Positions 1 through 8,362 of a stretch of DNA of 64,000 bases are shown here, piece by piece. Under the pieces are notes generated by a model. That model saw only the letters and a program-made list of their open reading frames with translations, was not told where the DNA came from and made no database searches. A program made the position numbers and the translations under genes. Positions within the stretch are counted from its first letter, which is position 1, and each line of letters starts with the position of its first letter. Source of the DNA: Roseibium marinum (GTDB taxonomy: Bacteria > Pseudomonadota > Alphaproteobacteria > Rhizobiales > Stappiaceae); the NCBI RefSeq assembly GCF_002906165.1, contig NZ_PPCN01000010.1:1-64000 (forward strand), given 5' to 3'.

Positions 1-110
1 ATCGGCGCGTTCCTGTTCGCTGGCGTGCGCTGTCTTTTTTTGAACGTGATAGCGTTGCGGGCCAGGAAGCGATCAACAGAACTGGTCGATGTTCTAGATG
101 TGGTTTCTGA

Positions 111-362
111 TCAGGTTGTTCCGTTGAGGGCCTGATTTGGCGTTTTGCCATTGATGCCCATGTGTGGCCGTTTGTTATTGTACCAGTCAAGCCATCTTGG
201 CAGATCGGTCTCTCGTGTCAGGGATGATTTGAAGGGGATGGCATAGGCCCATTCTCTGAGCATGGTCTGGATGAAGCGCTCCGCTTTGCCGTTTGTTTTA
301 GGCGTATAGGGCCGGGTTCTGATGTGGCGGATGGAAAGCCTTGCCAAGGTTCTCCGGAACAG
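111..362 (-). pseudogene. IS481-family transposase remnant (3' end only)
   Basis: The frame encodes the C-terminal part of an rve/integrase-core transposase of the IS481 type. The diagnostic stretch RHIRTRPYTPKTNGKAERF is followed by WYNNKRPH and a short tail ending at the TGA at 111-113. Full-length members have roughly 300 residues or more; only about 84 remain. The frame stays homologous up to about 362 (KLFRRTLARL) and then meets an in-frame TAG at 369-371. That stop lies inside a perfect 18-bp palindrome at 367-384, which probably marks the break point. There is no N-terminal HTH and no upstream DDE residue, so the element cannot move by itself. The other end of the element is not in the window. 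Confidence 0.85.
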
Positions 363-366
363 CTTC

Positions 367-384
367 GCCTAAGCATGCTTAGGC
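367..384. repeat. 18-bp perfect palindrome at the transposase break point
   Basis: GCCTAAGCATGCTTAGGC reads the same on both strands. With one gap the symmetry extends into the flanking CTTCG and CGAAAG. It sits exactly where homology to the transposase stops. It could be a recombination scar, an element end or a hairpin; the sequence does not decide. Confidence 0.6.
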
Positions 385-504
385 CGAAAGAGGCAGGGAC
401 TTGATTGTATAGGGACCGGACATGCGTTACCAACAAGCCTCCCTCCCATCCCCATATTGCCCGCCCCCACAAAACGTGCCAGCCTTCCGGGGAGGAGGAG
501 AGTC

Positions 505-831
505 ATGCCTGAGATATCCAGTGACCGGGATTGCCAGACCGTCATCACCACCTTCGAAATGACGCCGGGGACCTGTTTCGACCTTCTGGACGAGCTGAAG
601 GATGCCTACGAGGAGTTCATCCGTCATCAGCCGGGGTTCATCGGCGCGGGGCTTCATGTCAACGACGCGCAGACGCGCATCGCCAACTATTCGCAGTGGC
701 GGCGGCGGGAGGATTTCCTGGCGATGCTGAGGTCGCCGGAAATGCGCGAGCGCAACCGCCGCATCAGCGGGCTGTGCAAGAGTTTCGAACCGGTCATGTA
801 TGACGTCGCGGAGAGTTTCGAGCAGCCCTGA
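505..831 (+). CDS. ABM-domain (antibiotic biosynthesis monooxygenase-like) protein
   Basis: A 108-residue protein of the dimeric alpha/beta-barrel ABM fold. The pattern is typical: an N-terminal beta strand (TVITTFEM), a helix (DLLDELKDAYEEFIRHQPGF), a strand with AGLHVNDAQTRIANYSQW and a final helix before FEPVMYDV. Family members include heme-degrading and quinol-oxidising enzymes, but many have no known substrate, and nothing here narrows it down. I place the start at ATG 505 because GGAGGAGGAG lies at 491-500 with good spacing; the frame is open further upstream to 457 without a better site. It stands alone, between the transposase remnant and a repeat-filled spacer. Confidence 0.7.
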   Translation: MPEISSDRDCQTVITTFEMTPGTCFDLLDELKDAYEEFIRHQPGFIGAGLHVNDAQTRIANYSQWRRREDFLAMLRSPEMRERNRRISGLCKSFEPVMYDVAESFEQP

Positions 832-912
832 CACGGTTCGTCTTTGTGGGACGGGCATGGCAAGGGGCGTTGCCGGGGCCGGCTGTCGTCCTTGAATTAC
901 ATTCCTTCTCCG

Positions 913-945
913 TCATGCCATGGCTCGACCATGGCATCCATGCCG
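913..945. repeat. Dispersed repeat, copy A (33 bp)
   Basis: The 33 bases starting TCATGCCATGG and ending GCATCCATGCCG recur with about six mismatches at 17970-18002. The unit has internal dyad symmetry around CCATGG. It lies in the gene-free spacer after the ABM-domain gene. Such short palindromic intergenic repeats are common in alphaproteobacterial genomes; no function can be read from this copy. Confidence 0.6.
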
Positions 946-1124
946 CTCCGTTGCCACGAACCCGGGCCTGATCTTTTTAAGATGCCCGGCATGGATTGCT
1001 GGGTCAGGCCCTGAGTTCTGCTTGTTCCGGATCTGACCATTCGAGGCGGACACTGCGAACACCCGATAGAGGCTCTGGAAACGAGTAGACCCCGGCTCTG
1101 CGCTGCGCTTGTCCGGGGAGTCAA

Positions 1125-1467
1125 CCGGGGGGATGTGGGGGCAAGATCGATCATCCGTATCCATGTGCCGCCACCACACCCTGCATCCCCGGCCTCGAGC
1201 CGGAGTCTTTCTCAGCTTCGTCCGGTTTCGGGGAAGGTCCCGGCGCAAGGCCGGGACAGCGCGGTAGGTGTGGTGGGCGTTCGGTCTCGTTCCGGGGGAA
1301 TAGCCGAGGGGGATGCGGGCTCGGGATCGTCCGTATTCGCGGGCGGTCACCACACCCTGCATCCCCGGCCTTGCGCAGGGGTCTTTCTCAGCTTCGTCCG
1401 GTTTTGGGGAAGGTCCCGGCTCAGGGCCGGGACAGCGCGGTATGTGAGGGGCAGTCTCGTTGGTAAC
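1125..1467. repeat. Two-copy tandem repeat, about 176-180 bp per unit, in a gene-free stretch
   Basis: Copy 1 covers about 1125-1291 and copy 2 about 1305-1467. The motif CACACCCTGCATCCCCGGCC occurs at 1175 and again at 1351, 176 bp apart. GTCTTTCTCAGCTTCGTCCG and GGAAGGTCCCGG are also shared, with a few substitutions and small indels between the copies. Within each copy, GGTCCCGG and CCGGGAC can pair. The whole stretch 832-1538 holds no convincing gene; open frames there have no recognisable domain. A separate dispersed repeat lies at 913-945. Confidence 0.75.
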
Positions 1468-1538
1468 AACGACGCGCTGTGTGGCCGCGCGACCTGCGCG
1501 GTCGGAGGCCATGGCAGTGCGGCTGGCGCTTTCCGCGT

Positions 1539-2855
1539 TCAGCCGTCTTTCCGGAACGGGGCGTGCTCGGCGAGGGCGGCGTTCTCGTGTTCCACCGCCG
1601 CGCGTTCGTGTTCGAGGAAATCGGCGATCGCGTCGTGCAGGCCCTCATGGGCGATCCAGTGGGCGGAATAGGTGGTGGCGGGCAGGTAGCCGCGCGCCAG
1701 CTTGTGCGCGCCCTGCGCACCGGCTTCCACGCGTTTCAGGCCGTGGGCGATGGCGAAATCGATGGCCTGATAGTAGCAGAGCTCGAAATGCAGGAACGGA
1801 TGGTGTTCCGTGCAGCCCCAGTTGCGGCCGAACAGCGTGTCGGAGCCGATGAAGTTGAGCGCGCCGGCGACGTAGCGTCCATTGCGTTTGGCCAGCACCA
1901 GAAGCGTGCGGTCGGCCAGCCGTTCGTTGATCAGCGAGAAGAACTCGCGGTTGAGATAGGGCCGGCCCCATTTGCGGCTGCCCGTATCCGTGTAGAAGGT
2001 GTAGAACGCGTCCCAATGGGCCTCGGTCAGGTCTGAGCCGGTGGCCCATTCCACCTCGATGCCCTCGGCGCTCAGCGCCTCGCGGCGTTCCTTGCGGATG
2101 GCCTTGCGCTTGCGCGAGGCGAGATCCGCCAGGAAACCCTCGAAACTGTCGTAACCCTTGTTTTCCCAGTGGAACTGCTGGTCGGTGCGCTGCAGATAAC
2201 CGAGATCGCCGAGATTGTCCCATTCCGGTTTGGTCAGGAAAGTCGCGTGGACGGAGGACGCGCCGGTCCGCTTGCAGACCTGAACCAGGCCGGCGGCCAG
2301 CGCCTGCATTCCTGCTTCCCGGTTGACGCCGGGCCCGGTCAGGAACCGTCTGCCAGTGGCGGGGGTGAAGGGCACGGAGACCTGCAGTTTCGGGTAATAG
2401 TCGCCGCCCGCCCGGTGGAACGCCTCGGCCCAGCCGTGGTCGAAGACATATTCGCCCTGCGAATGGCTCTTCAGATAGGCGGGCACGGCGCCCAGAACCG
2501 CACCTGTATCGTCTTCCAGAAGCATGTGCCGGGGCAGCCAGCCGGTTTCGGCGGTGGCGCAGCCCGACGCTTCCAGGGCCTCCAGGAACGCATGCGACAG
2601 AAAGGGGTTGAAGGCGGTTTCTTCAGGCAACAGCCCGGCATCGTCAACCAGAGCGACGGCAAGGTCGTCCAGGCCGGAACATCGGGCATCTTTTTGCAGG
2701 ACACCGCGGCCCGTCAGCTGCCAGCCGGGATTGGCGACCTGATCCCAGTCTTCCCGCGAGACATCCTTCAGTGACGACAGGATGCGCAGGGTTGCAGTTC
2801 GATCCGCTCCGGCCGACGCCGGTCCCTTGCCGTCCTTTGTGGGGAATGAGGTCAT
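1539..2855 (-). CDS. GNAT-family N-acetyltransferase (DUF482/FemAB-like)
   Basis: A 438-residue protein of the DUF482 branch of GNAT/FemAB-like acyltransferases. Hallmarks are NPFLSHAFLEALEASG near residue 80, the central LASRKRKAIRKERREA and the C-terminal VEAGAQGAHKLARGYLP with HEGLHDAI. These proteins resemble peptidoglycan peptidyl-transferases in fold, but the substrate of this branch is not established to my knowledge. It is the third gene of a minus-strand run RidA (3774-4238), GDPD (2941-3732), GNAT, an order I recall from related alphaproteobacteria. The 85-nt gap to the GDPD gene fits cotranscription. No signal peptide is visible, so it is probably cytoplasmic. Confidence 0.8.
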   Translation of the reverse strand: MTSFPTKDGKGPASAGADRTATLRILSSLKDVSREDWDQVANPGWQLTGRGVLQKDARCSGLDDLAVALVDDAGLLPEETAFNPFLSHAFLEALEASGCATAETGWLPRHMLLEDDTGAVLGAVPAYLKSHSQGEYVFDHGWAEAFHRAGGDYYPKLQVSVPFTPATGRRFLTGPGVNREAGMQALAAGLVQVCKRTGASSVHATFLTKPEWDNLGDLGYLQRTDQQFHWENKGYDSFEGFLADLASRKRKAIRKERREALSAEGIEVEWATGSDLTEAHWDAFYTFYTDTGSRKWGRPYLNREFFSLINERLADRTLLVLAKRNGRYVAGALNFIGSDTLFGRNWGCTEHHPFLHFELCYYQAIDFAIAHGLKRVEAGAQGAHKLARGYLPATTYSAHWIAHEGLHDAIADFLEHERAAVEHENAALAEHAPFRKDG

Positions 2856-2940
2856 GCGTCAGAAAGAACCACGATTTGAAACCATGATCGAAATGTAGCG
2901 TCGCCATTTTGCAGTGCAAGAGGTTCGGGCCCGTCCCGGG

Positions 2941-3732
2941 TCAAATCGTGGGATTTTTGTCCGGATCGAAGCCTTCGAAAACGATCTGGTCGGCATATTG
3001 CGCCGCTTTCTCGCGTTGCTCGCGGGTGCGCACCGTCCAGCACATGATCGGAAGCTTGCACAGCGAGCGCAGCAGGCTGGGCCCGGCCTTGGGCAGGTCC
3101 TTGATGCCGTAGGAGATGAAATGCGGCCTTGTGCGCGGCGCGTGCAGGATATGGCGCAGGATGAACCGGTCCATGCGGCCGTGCAGGCCGTAGGCGGGAC
3201 CCGGTTCCGCCCCGTCCGCCACGATGCCGCGCAGGACGGAGGGGTTGTGGCCCCGGGCGATGGACAGCATGTCCGGATCGAAGGTCTTGATCGCTGCCGG
3301 TCCCCTGTAGGCGGCCACCTGATCGGTGACCCGGCGCACAAATACCCCCTGGGCGTCCCGGCGCAACAGCGACTTGATCTCGATGACCAGCGCAACCCTG
3401 CCGTCGACAAGGTCGAACAGGTCCTGCAGCAGCCACAGCCTGTCGGCCCCGGTCTTCATGTGGATCTGCACAAGGTCGCGCGAGGACCGGTCTATGACCT
3501 TGCCGGTCCCCTCCGTCAGCCGGTCGAGCGTGTAGTCGTGGAACACCAGCGCCTCGCCGTCGGCGGTTTCCTGCACGTCCACCTCGATGGCGAAATCCTT
3601 CTCCACCGCCCCGGCGATGGCGGCCGGCGTATTCTCGATGATGCCGTTATCGGCGTCATGATAACCGCGATGCGCGATCGGGCGGGCGAAAACGGCCTGG
3701 AGATCCGGGGTCATGGCTTGGGTCTCGATCAT
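2941..3732 (-). CDS. Glycerophosphodiester phosphodiesterase family protein
   Basis: A 263-residue GDPD-fold protein. It shows the family signature: AHRGYHDADNGIIENTPAA (His-Arg and the metal-binding Glu-Asn-Thr), EVDVQETADGEALVFHDYTL (acidic metal ligands and the second catalytic His) and a later LVIEIKSL. The family hydrolyses glycerophosphodiesters to glycerol-3-phosphate and an alcohol. There is no export signal, so an intracellular role in phospholipid turnover is most likely. It lies 41 nt after the RidA gene on the same strand. The start at 3732 is uncertain; an internal ATG seven codons in (MTPDLQ) is equally plausible, and neither has a clear Shine-Dalgarno sequence. Confidence 0.85.
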   Translation of the reverse strand: MIETQAMTPDLQAVFARPIAHRGYHDADNGIIENTPAAIAGAVEKDFAIEVDVQETADGEALVFHDYTLDRLTEGTGKVIDRSSRDLVQIHMKTGADRLWLLQDLFDLVDGRVALVIEIKSLLRRDAQGVFVRRVTDQVAAYRGPAAIKTFDPDMLSIARGHNPSVLRGIVADGAEPGPAYGLHGRMDRFILRHILHAPRTRPHFISYGIKDLPKAGPSLLRSLCKLPIMCWTVRTREQREKAAQYADQIVFEGFDPDKNPTI

Positions 3733-3773
3733 CAGGGGCGGCGCCGGTGAAAAGCGCGGCGCCGAAAGGAAGA

Positions 3774-4238
3774 CTAATCCGCGATTTCGAAAATAGCCTC
3801 GATCTCGACGGCCGCGCCGAAGGGCAGGGAGGCCGCGCTGACGGCGGAACGGGCGTGCCGGCCCTTGTCGCCCATGGCCTCCACCATGAAATCGGAAGCG
3901 CCGTTGATCACCTGCGGCTGCTCGGTGAAATCGGCGGTCGAATTGACGAAACCGACGATCTTGACGAGGCGCGTGGCCTTCTCAAGATCTCCCAGCGCGG
4001 CCTTAGCCTGCGCCAGAAGATTGATGGCGCAGAGCTTCGCAGCGGCCTTGCCGTCCTCGAGGCTGACATCGGCGCCAAGCTTGCCGGTGACCTGGATCTT
4101 CCCCTCTTTCATCGGCAATTGTCCGGAGATGAAGAGCTGGTTGCCGGTTCTGACGAAGGGAACGTAGTTGGCCGCGGGCGCGGCGGCCTCCGGCAGGGTG
4201 ATCCCGAGGTCGGAAAGGCGGGCTTCAATGGTGCTCAT
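3774..4238 (-). CDS. RidA/YjgF/YER057c/UK114 family protein
   Basis: A 154-residue Rid protein of the longer alphaproteobacterial type. Landmarks are YVPFVRTGNQLFISGQLP near the N terminus, INLLAQAKAALGDLEKA in the middle and the C-terminal ARSAVSAASLPFGAAVEIEA. The Arg in ARSAV occupies the position of the Arg that RidA enzymes use to hydrolyse reactive enamines/imines from PLP enzymes, and the terminal EIEA is also conserved. I start it at ATG 4238, giving the usual family length; the long open frame upstream is antisense to eipB. It heads the RidA-GDPD-GNAT operon. Its substrate is unknown. Confidence 0.87.
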   Translation of the reverse strand: MSTIEARLSDLGITLPEAAAPAANYVPFVRTGNQLFISGQLPMKEGKIQVTGKLGADVSLEDGKAAAKLCAINLLAQAKAALGDLEKATRLVKIVGFVNSTADFTEQPQVINGASDFMVEAMGDKGRHARSAVSAASLPFGAAVEIEAIFEIAD

Positions 4239-4553
4239 AAGGGGTCTCCGCGCTGGAGTGTCTCGTTGAATTCTGCTGTCCGCAGGCCTATGTGAGGTTG
4301 TCCGGTGTCTTGGCGTAATTCGTCTGACGTGACAAGGCCAAATTCTTCGCCATCGCGACAAGGAAGCTGTGGAGGAGGGGACGCGGACCTGCCGGAAAGT
4401 GCCTCTTCCAGCGGATTTGTGTGAGATATAATCCGCACTTGAAGTTTTCACGGGCAACTGCTTATTCGCTCTGGCGAAACGGGCGGTTTGCCGCATAATG
4501 TCCGGCACGGGCCCCGGTGGCGCGTACCCCCGGACGAAAAAGAGGTTTGATTG
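4239..4553. promoter_or_regulatory. Divergent spacer between ridA and eipB
   Basis: This 315-bp spacer must hold promoters for both divergent genes. A perfect TATAAT lies at 4427-4432 on the plus strand, about 120 bp before eipB, but no good -35 element sits 16-18 bp upstream, so the promoter call is weak. AGAGG at 4541-4545 is the ribosome binding site for eipB. I see no gene in the spacer. Confidence 0.35.
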
Positions 4554-5432
4554 ATGCAGTGCGTTCCCAAGTCCGTATCCCTGACATTGCGGGGAGTGCT
4601 GCTTGCAATTGCCGTGTCGTCCGCCGCGGCAACCGGAGTTGTCGCCGGAACCATGGGACCGGGTGCGGCGTACAAACTGGTGCCGCACCGGGCCGTCTAC
4701 GACATGAAGCTGGGCGATATGGAAGAGCAATCCGGCATCGCGGGCCTGAGCGGACGGATGGTCTATGATTTTTCGGGCAGCGCCTGCGAGGGCTACAGCG
4801 TCAATTTCCGTTTTGTGACCGAATTCCAGGATGCGAACGGCGGCTCGCAGATCACCGATCTGCAGACCACCTCCTTCGAGGAGCCGAAGGCGGCAAGCTA
4901 CCAGTTCCTGTCGAAAACCTTTGTCGACCAGGAACTGGTCGAAGCGACGCGCGGGACGGCGCGCGCGGGCGCCGGGGCGAAGACGGTCGAACTGAAGGAA
5001 CCTTCGGAAAAGTCGCTTGAAATCGGCCGCGAGGTGCTTTTTCCCACGGAGCATCTTCTCGCCGTGCTGAAATCGGCCGACGAGGGTGTGCATTTCCTGG
5101 CGGCCGACATTTATGACGGGGCGGAAACCGGCGAGAAGGTCTACGCCACGACGACGGTGATCGGCGCCAGGACGCTCAGCCCGGTCAAAGCCGGGGCGCA
5201 AGGGCCGGAGGCGCCGCTTGCCGGTCTTTCCTACTGGCCGGTCACCGTCGCCTATTTCGATCCGGCCGAGGAGAACGCGAGCGGCGAACTGCTCCCCGTT
5301 TATCAGTTGTCCTTCTGGCTTTACGAGAATGGTATCAGCGGACAGCTGAAACTCGATTATGGCGACTTCACCATCCAGGGCCGGATGGCGGCGCTGGAAC
5401 TCTACGAAGAGGTCGAGTGCCCCCGGCATTAA
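4554..5432 (+). CDS. eipB: EipB-family periplasmic cell-envelope integrity protein (DUF1849)
   Basis: A 292-residue exported protein of the DUF1849 family. In Brucella, EipB is a periplasmic beta-spiral protein needed for envelope integrity. The N terminus is a signal peptide (SLTLRGVLLAIAVSSAAATGVVAG). The mature part begins YKLVPHRAVYDMKL and contains GLSGRMVYDFSGSACEGY. Cys78 and Cys289 (in EVECPRH at the C terminus) match the conserved pair that forms the EipB disulfide. The start is ATG 4554, preceded by AGAGG at 4541-4545; a TTG one codon upstream is less likely. It is monocistronic, divergent from ridA and convergent with dinB, whose stop lies 30 nt away. Confidence 0.87.
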   Translation: MQCVPKSVSLTLRGVLLAIAVSSAAATGVVAGTMGPGAAYKLVPHRAVYDMKLGDMEEQSGIAGLSGRMVYDFSGSACEGYSVNFRFVTEFQDANGGSQITDLQTTSFEEPKAASYQFLSKTFVDQELVEATRGTARAGAGAKTVELKEPSEKSLEIGREVLFPTEHLLAVLKSADEGVHFLAADIYDGAETGEKVYATTTVIGARTLSPVKAGAQGPEAPLAGLSYWPVTVAYFDPAEENASGELLPVYQLSFWLYENGISGQLKLDYGDFTIQGRMAALELYEEVECPRH

Positions 5433-5461
5433 CGCGACCACGCAATAGTCAGCTGGGAAAT

Positions 5462-6808
5462 TCAGGTCTTTTTTGCTTTTTCCGCCACTTTGGCCGCATG
5501 GGTCAGGCCGAGCTCGACGGCCGATTTGCCGAATTTGTCCCGCAGCCGGTCCACGGCCAGTTCGGCGTTCTTGCGCCGTTCGGCGGACTGATCGAGAAGA
5601 TCTTTCGGGTCGGCGCGCTCCGCGGGTTCCAGATCGCTGACACCGATGCCGATCAGCCGGAATTTCCGGCCGTCGGTCTCAATGTCAAGAAGGGCCTCGC
5701 CGGCGGCGTAAATCCTGTCGGCTAGCTGCGTCGGGTCGGCCAGATGCCGCGCGCGCGTTGTCGTTCTGAAGTCGGCCGTCTTGAGCTTCAACGTGATACC
5801 CCGTCCGCAAATCCCGGATTTTTTCAGGCGGGCGGAGACTTTTTCCGACAGGCTGCGCAGGATCGGCCGCAAGGTGTCCAGAGTGGAGATATCCGTCCTG
5901 AACGTCGTTTCAGACGAAACGCTCTTCGCGCCCCGGCCCGGTTCGACCGAACGTGTATCCTCACCATTGGAAAGCTTGGCGAGACGCAGTCCGATCGACC
6001 CGTAACGGCGCGCGAGATCGACGGACTCCATCGTCTGCAACTGGCCGATGGTGCGGATTCCGTCTCTTTCCAGCTTCTGCTGAAAGACCTTGCCCACGCC
6101 CCAGATACGGCCGACGGGCATCGCCGCGAGCACGGTTTTCGCCTCCGCCGCACCGATCACCGAGAAACCGCGCGGTTTTTCAAGGTCCGACGCCAGCTTT
6201 GCCAGGAACTTGTTCGGCGCCAGGCCGACGGAGGCGCTGATGCCGATATCGTCTTCGACATCGCGGACGAATTTGGAAAGCGTTTCCGCCGGTGTCGCAT
6301 GGTGCAGGCGCTGTGTTCCCGTGAGGTCCAGAAACGCCTCGTCGATGGAAAGAGGCTCCACTAGCGGCGTCAGCGCGCGCATGCGTTCGCGGATTTCCTT
6401 GCCCACCCGGGCATATTTTTCCATGTCCGGCTTGATGACCACCGCATCGGGACAGGCTTCCAGCGCCTTGAACATCGGCATGGCCGAGCGAACGCCGTAG
6501 ATGCGGGCGATGTAGCAGCAGGTCGACACGACCCCGCGCTGGCCGCCGCCGACGATCACCGGCTGGTCGCTGAGCTCCGGATTGTCGCGTTTTTCAATGG
6601 CGGCGTAAAAGGCGTCGCAGTCGATATGGGCAATCGACAGCATGTCCAGTTCCGCATGCCTCACAAGCCGCGGGCTGCCGCAGGACGGGCATCGGGAGGA
6701 TGCCGCCTCAAAGCGGTTGCCGCAGTCCCGGCAAAGGGCTCGATTTTCCGGAACCATATGGATCACAACAGGGTCTGGCGCGAAGGCTTGCTGCTCCGCT
6801 TGTATCAT
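5462..6808 (-). CDS. dinB: DNA polymerase IV with N-terminal zinc ribbon
   Basis: A 448-residue Y-family translesion polymerase. The catalytic motifs are intact: [25 protein letters not shown] and [11 protein letters not shown], followed by the HhH region ([23 protein letters not shown]) and a little-finger domain. Before the polymerase core there is a four-Cys zinc ribbon ([19 protein letters not shown]), an extension I recall from alphaproteobacterial DinB. The C terminus lacks an obvious beta-clamp peptide. The start at 6808 forms TAATG with the stop of the HAD gene, indicating translational coupling within DUF3572-HAD-dinB. It bypasses lesions with low fidelity. No LexA-type site is evident upstream of the operon. 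Confidence 0.92.
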   Translation of the reverse strand: MIQAEQQAFAPDPVVIHMVPENRALCRDCGNRFEAASSRCPSCGSPRLVRHAELDMLSIAHIDCDAFYAAIEKRDNPELSDQPVIVGGGQRGVVSTCCYIARIYGVRSAMPMFKALEACPDAVVIKPDMEKYARVGKEIRERMRALTPLVEPLSIDEAFLDLTGTQRLHHATPAETLSKFVRDVEDDIGISASVGLAPNKFLAKLASDLEKPRGFSVIGAAEAKTVLAAMPVGRIWGVGKVFQQKLERDGIRTIGQLQTMESVDLARRYGSIGLRLAKLSNGEDTRSVEPGRGAKSVSSETTFRTDISTLDTLRPILRSLSEKVSARLKKSGICGRGITLKLKTADFRTTTRARHLADPTQLADRIYAAGEALLDIETDGRKFRLIGIGVSDLEPAERADPKDLLDQSAERRKNAELAVDRLRDKFGKSAVELGLTHAAKVAEKAKKT

Positions 6809-7476
6809 TACCGTTTCAGGATACCGCCGATAAAGGCCGCAGTCTCCTGCCAATCGCCCGTGACAAGGTCGATATGGCTTTCGCGCAGCAGCGATCCCCG
6901 GAACCTTGCATCGGCGACAAACTGGATCTGGGTGGCCGACGGCAGCGAGGCACTCACCGAACTGTGGTTGGTCGGGCTGTCGTCGATGAAGACGAAGGGA
7001 CCGGGACGCCCGGCGGCAAGTGCGGCGACCGCGCCGCCTTTCGGTCCGGAATTGGCGAGCACGGGATATGGAATGCCCATGCCCGACAGCAGTTTTTCGC
7101 GCTGCGGCTTGTTGTGACCACCGGGCAGATTGGTCAGCAGCACGATTTCCCAGTCGCGCGCCAGTTCGCGCAGGGCGGCATCCGCGCCCGGAACCATATC
7201 CTGCCGATGGCTGGTTTCATCGAAAAAGGCCAGCAGGTGCCGGCGCACGTCGTCCGCCGGGAGCGCCGTCCGGTCGGCCTTGCCGCCGATATTGCCCGTC
7301 AGCCGGTATTCGTGTTTCAGAAAGACGAGATCACGCGCGTCCAGATAGGCTTCAAGATGGGTGATGAATTGCAGGATCACCTCGTCGACGTCGCAGACGA
7401 TCAGCGGTCTGTGCGCGAGGGGAAGAGCCCGGATCTGGTCGAGGACCTCGGGAAGAACCGGTGTCGGTTCAGGCAT
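6808..7476 (-). CDS. HAD-superfamily hydrolase
   Basis: A 222-residue haloacid dehalogenase-like phosphohydrolase. Motif I is VCDVDEVI, with the nucleophilic Asp and the Asp two residues later. Motif II is the Thr in VLLTNLPGG, motif III the Lys in NSGPKGGAV, and motif IV is FIDDSPTN. All catalytic elements are present, but the substrate is unknown. I choose ATG 7476, which overlaps the DUF3572 stop by 8 nt; a start nine codons upstream is open but would overlap more. It is translationally coupled on both sides. The link with dinB suggests, without proving it, nucleotide or damage-related housekeeping. Confidence 0.82.
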   Translation of the reverse strand: MPEPTPVLPEVLDQIRALPLAHRPLIVCDVDEVILQFITHLEAYLDARDLVFLKHEYRLTGNIGGKADRTALPADDVRRHLLAFFDETSHRQDMVPGADAALRELARDWEIVLLTNLPGGHNKPQREKLLSGMGIPYPVLANSGPKGGAVAALAAGRPGPFVFIDDSPTNHSSVSASLPSATQIQFVADARFRGSLLRESHIDLVTGDWQETAAFIGGILKR

Positions 7477-7768
7477 GGTCTTCCTGTCCCCCGGCAAGGG
7501 CATATCGCGCCGCGGCCATCATGGTCGGCCTGACGCCGGAATTTTCGCAGAACGCCAGCAGGAGCGCTTCATCCATCATGTAGAACTCAAGCACTCCGGC
7601 CAGAAACCCGGGCTCTTCCGCGGCTTCCCGAATCACGTCCGGCCCGATCCCGGACATGGCGAGGAAACGCCCGACCTGTTCCGGATCCCGGCTGAGCTGC
7701 AGAAGCGCCTCTGTGGCGATCCCTTGCGCTTCTTCAACGGACAATGACTTTGCCTGTATATTTTTCAT
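7469..7768 (-). CDS. DUF3572 family protein
   Basis: A 99-residue all-helical protein typical of DUF3572, a small alphaproteobacterial family of unknown function. Recognisable parts are EEAQGIATEALLQLSRDPEQVGRFL and GIGPDVIREAAEEPGFL, then LEFYMMDEALLLAFCENSGV. It lacks membrane segments and metal motifs. It is the first gene of the DUF3572-HAD-dinB operon and faces divK across about 140 bp. Proximity to divK is, as I recall, a recurring arrangement in this class and supports the phylogenetic placement. Confidence 0.85.
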   Translation of the reverse strand: MKNIQAKSLSVEEAQGIATEALLQLSRDPEQVGRFLAMSGIGPDVIREAAEEPGFLAGVLEFYMMDEALLLAFCENSGVRPTMMAAARYALAGGQEDHA

Positions 7769-7792
7769 TGTGTTTTTTTGCCTTTCTGAAAC

Positions 7793-7816
7793 GATTCCGG
7801 GTTAGAACAAACCTAA
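7793..7816. promoter_or_regulatory. CcrM methylation site and CtrA-like half-sites upstream of divK
   Basis: In the divergent spacer before divK there is GATTC (7793-7797), a GAnTC target of the CcrM methylase. It is followed by TTAG at 7802-7805 and CTAA at 7813-7816, separated by exactly seven bases. The CtrA consensus is TTAA-N7-TTAA, so each half has one mismatch. CtrA control of divK is known in Caulobacter. The match here is imperfect and remains a prediction. Confidence 0.4.
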
Positions 7817-7907
7817 TGTAGGCCGGGGGCAGGTTCTACCGCGGACAATAAAACGCCGCGATAACGATAATTGGAACCGGCTTTCAGCCGGATAAAGGGC
7901 CGGAAAT

Positions 7908-8279
7908 ATGGCAAAAACCGTGTTGATCGTAGAAGACAACGAGCTGAACATGAAGTTGTTTCATGATCTGCTCGAAGCACACGGTTACAATACCTTGCAG
8001 ACCCGTACCGGGATCGAAGCCCTGCAACTGGCCCGTGAAAACCGGCCGGATCTGATCCTGATGGATATTCAGTTGCCGGAAGTCTCGGGTCTTGAAGTCA
8101 CCAAGTGGATCAAGGAGGACGAGGATATCGCCTCAATCCCGGTCATCGCTGTAACAGCCTTCGCCATGAAGGGCGATGAAGAGCGGATCCGCCAGGGCGG
8201 ATGTGAAGCTTATATCTCCAAACCGATCTCTGTGGCGAAGTTCCTGGAAACTGTGCGCGCCTACCTGGGCGAAGCCTGA
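7908..8279 (+). CDS. divK: Single-domain response regulator DivK
   Basis: A 123-residue receiver-only protein, essentially identical in pattern to DivK. The acidic pocket is Glu9-Asp10 ([22 protein letters not shown]), the phosphoacceptor is Asp53 ([13 protein letters not shown]), the conserved Thr is in [17 protein letters not shown] and the Lys is in YISKPIS. DivK links the PleC/DivJ kinases to the DivL-CckA-CtrA pathway and sets cell polarity and the timing of division. It has no output domain. In Caulobacter and many rhizobia divK is followed directly by pleD; here it is followed by a hairpin and then rpmG on the other strand. A CtrA-like motif and a GAnTC site lie upstream. Confidence 0.93.
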   Translation: MAKTVLIVEDNELNMKLFHDLLEAHGYNTLQTRTGIEALQLARENRPDLILMDIQLPEVSGLEVTKWIKEDEDIASIPVIAVTAFAMKGDEERIRQGGCEAYISKPISVAKFLETVRAYLGEA

Positions 8280-8335
8280 GACACGATTACCCGTGGTTAT
8301 GTTCCGGATAAAGAACTCGGCAAGGTTTCAGCCAA

Positions 8336-8362
8336 CCGGAAGCCGACTGTTTCGGCTTCCGG
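8336..8362 (+). terminator. Hairpin downstream of divK
   Basis: CCGGAAGCCGA (8336-8346), loop CTGTT, then TCGGCTTCCGG (8352-8362) forms a perfect 11-bp stem 57 nt after the divK stop. No T-run follows, so it may be a weak or factor-dependent terminator, or a 3'-end stabiliser. Confidence 0.55.

Noticed and set aside
1135-1671. Open frame of 178 codons over the tandem repeat
   Set aside because: The frame crosses both repeat copies and runs into the 3' end of the GNAT gene; no domain is visible and the two copies are read in different frames.
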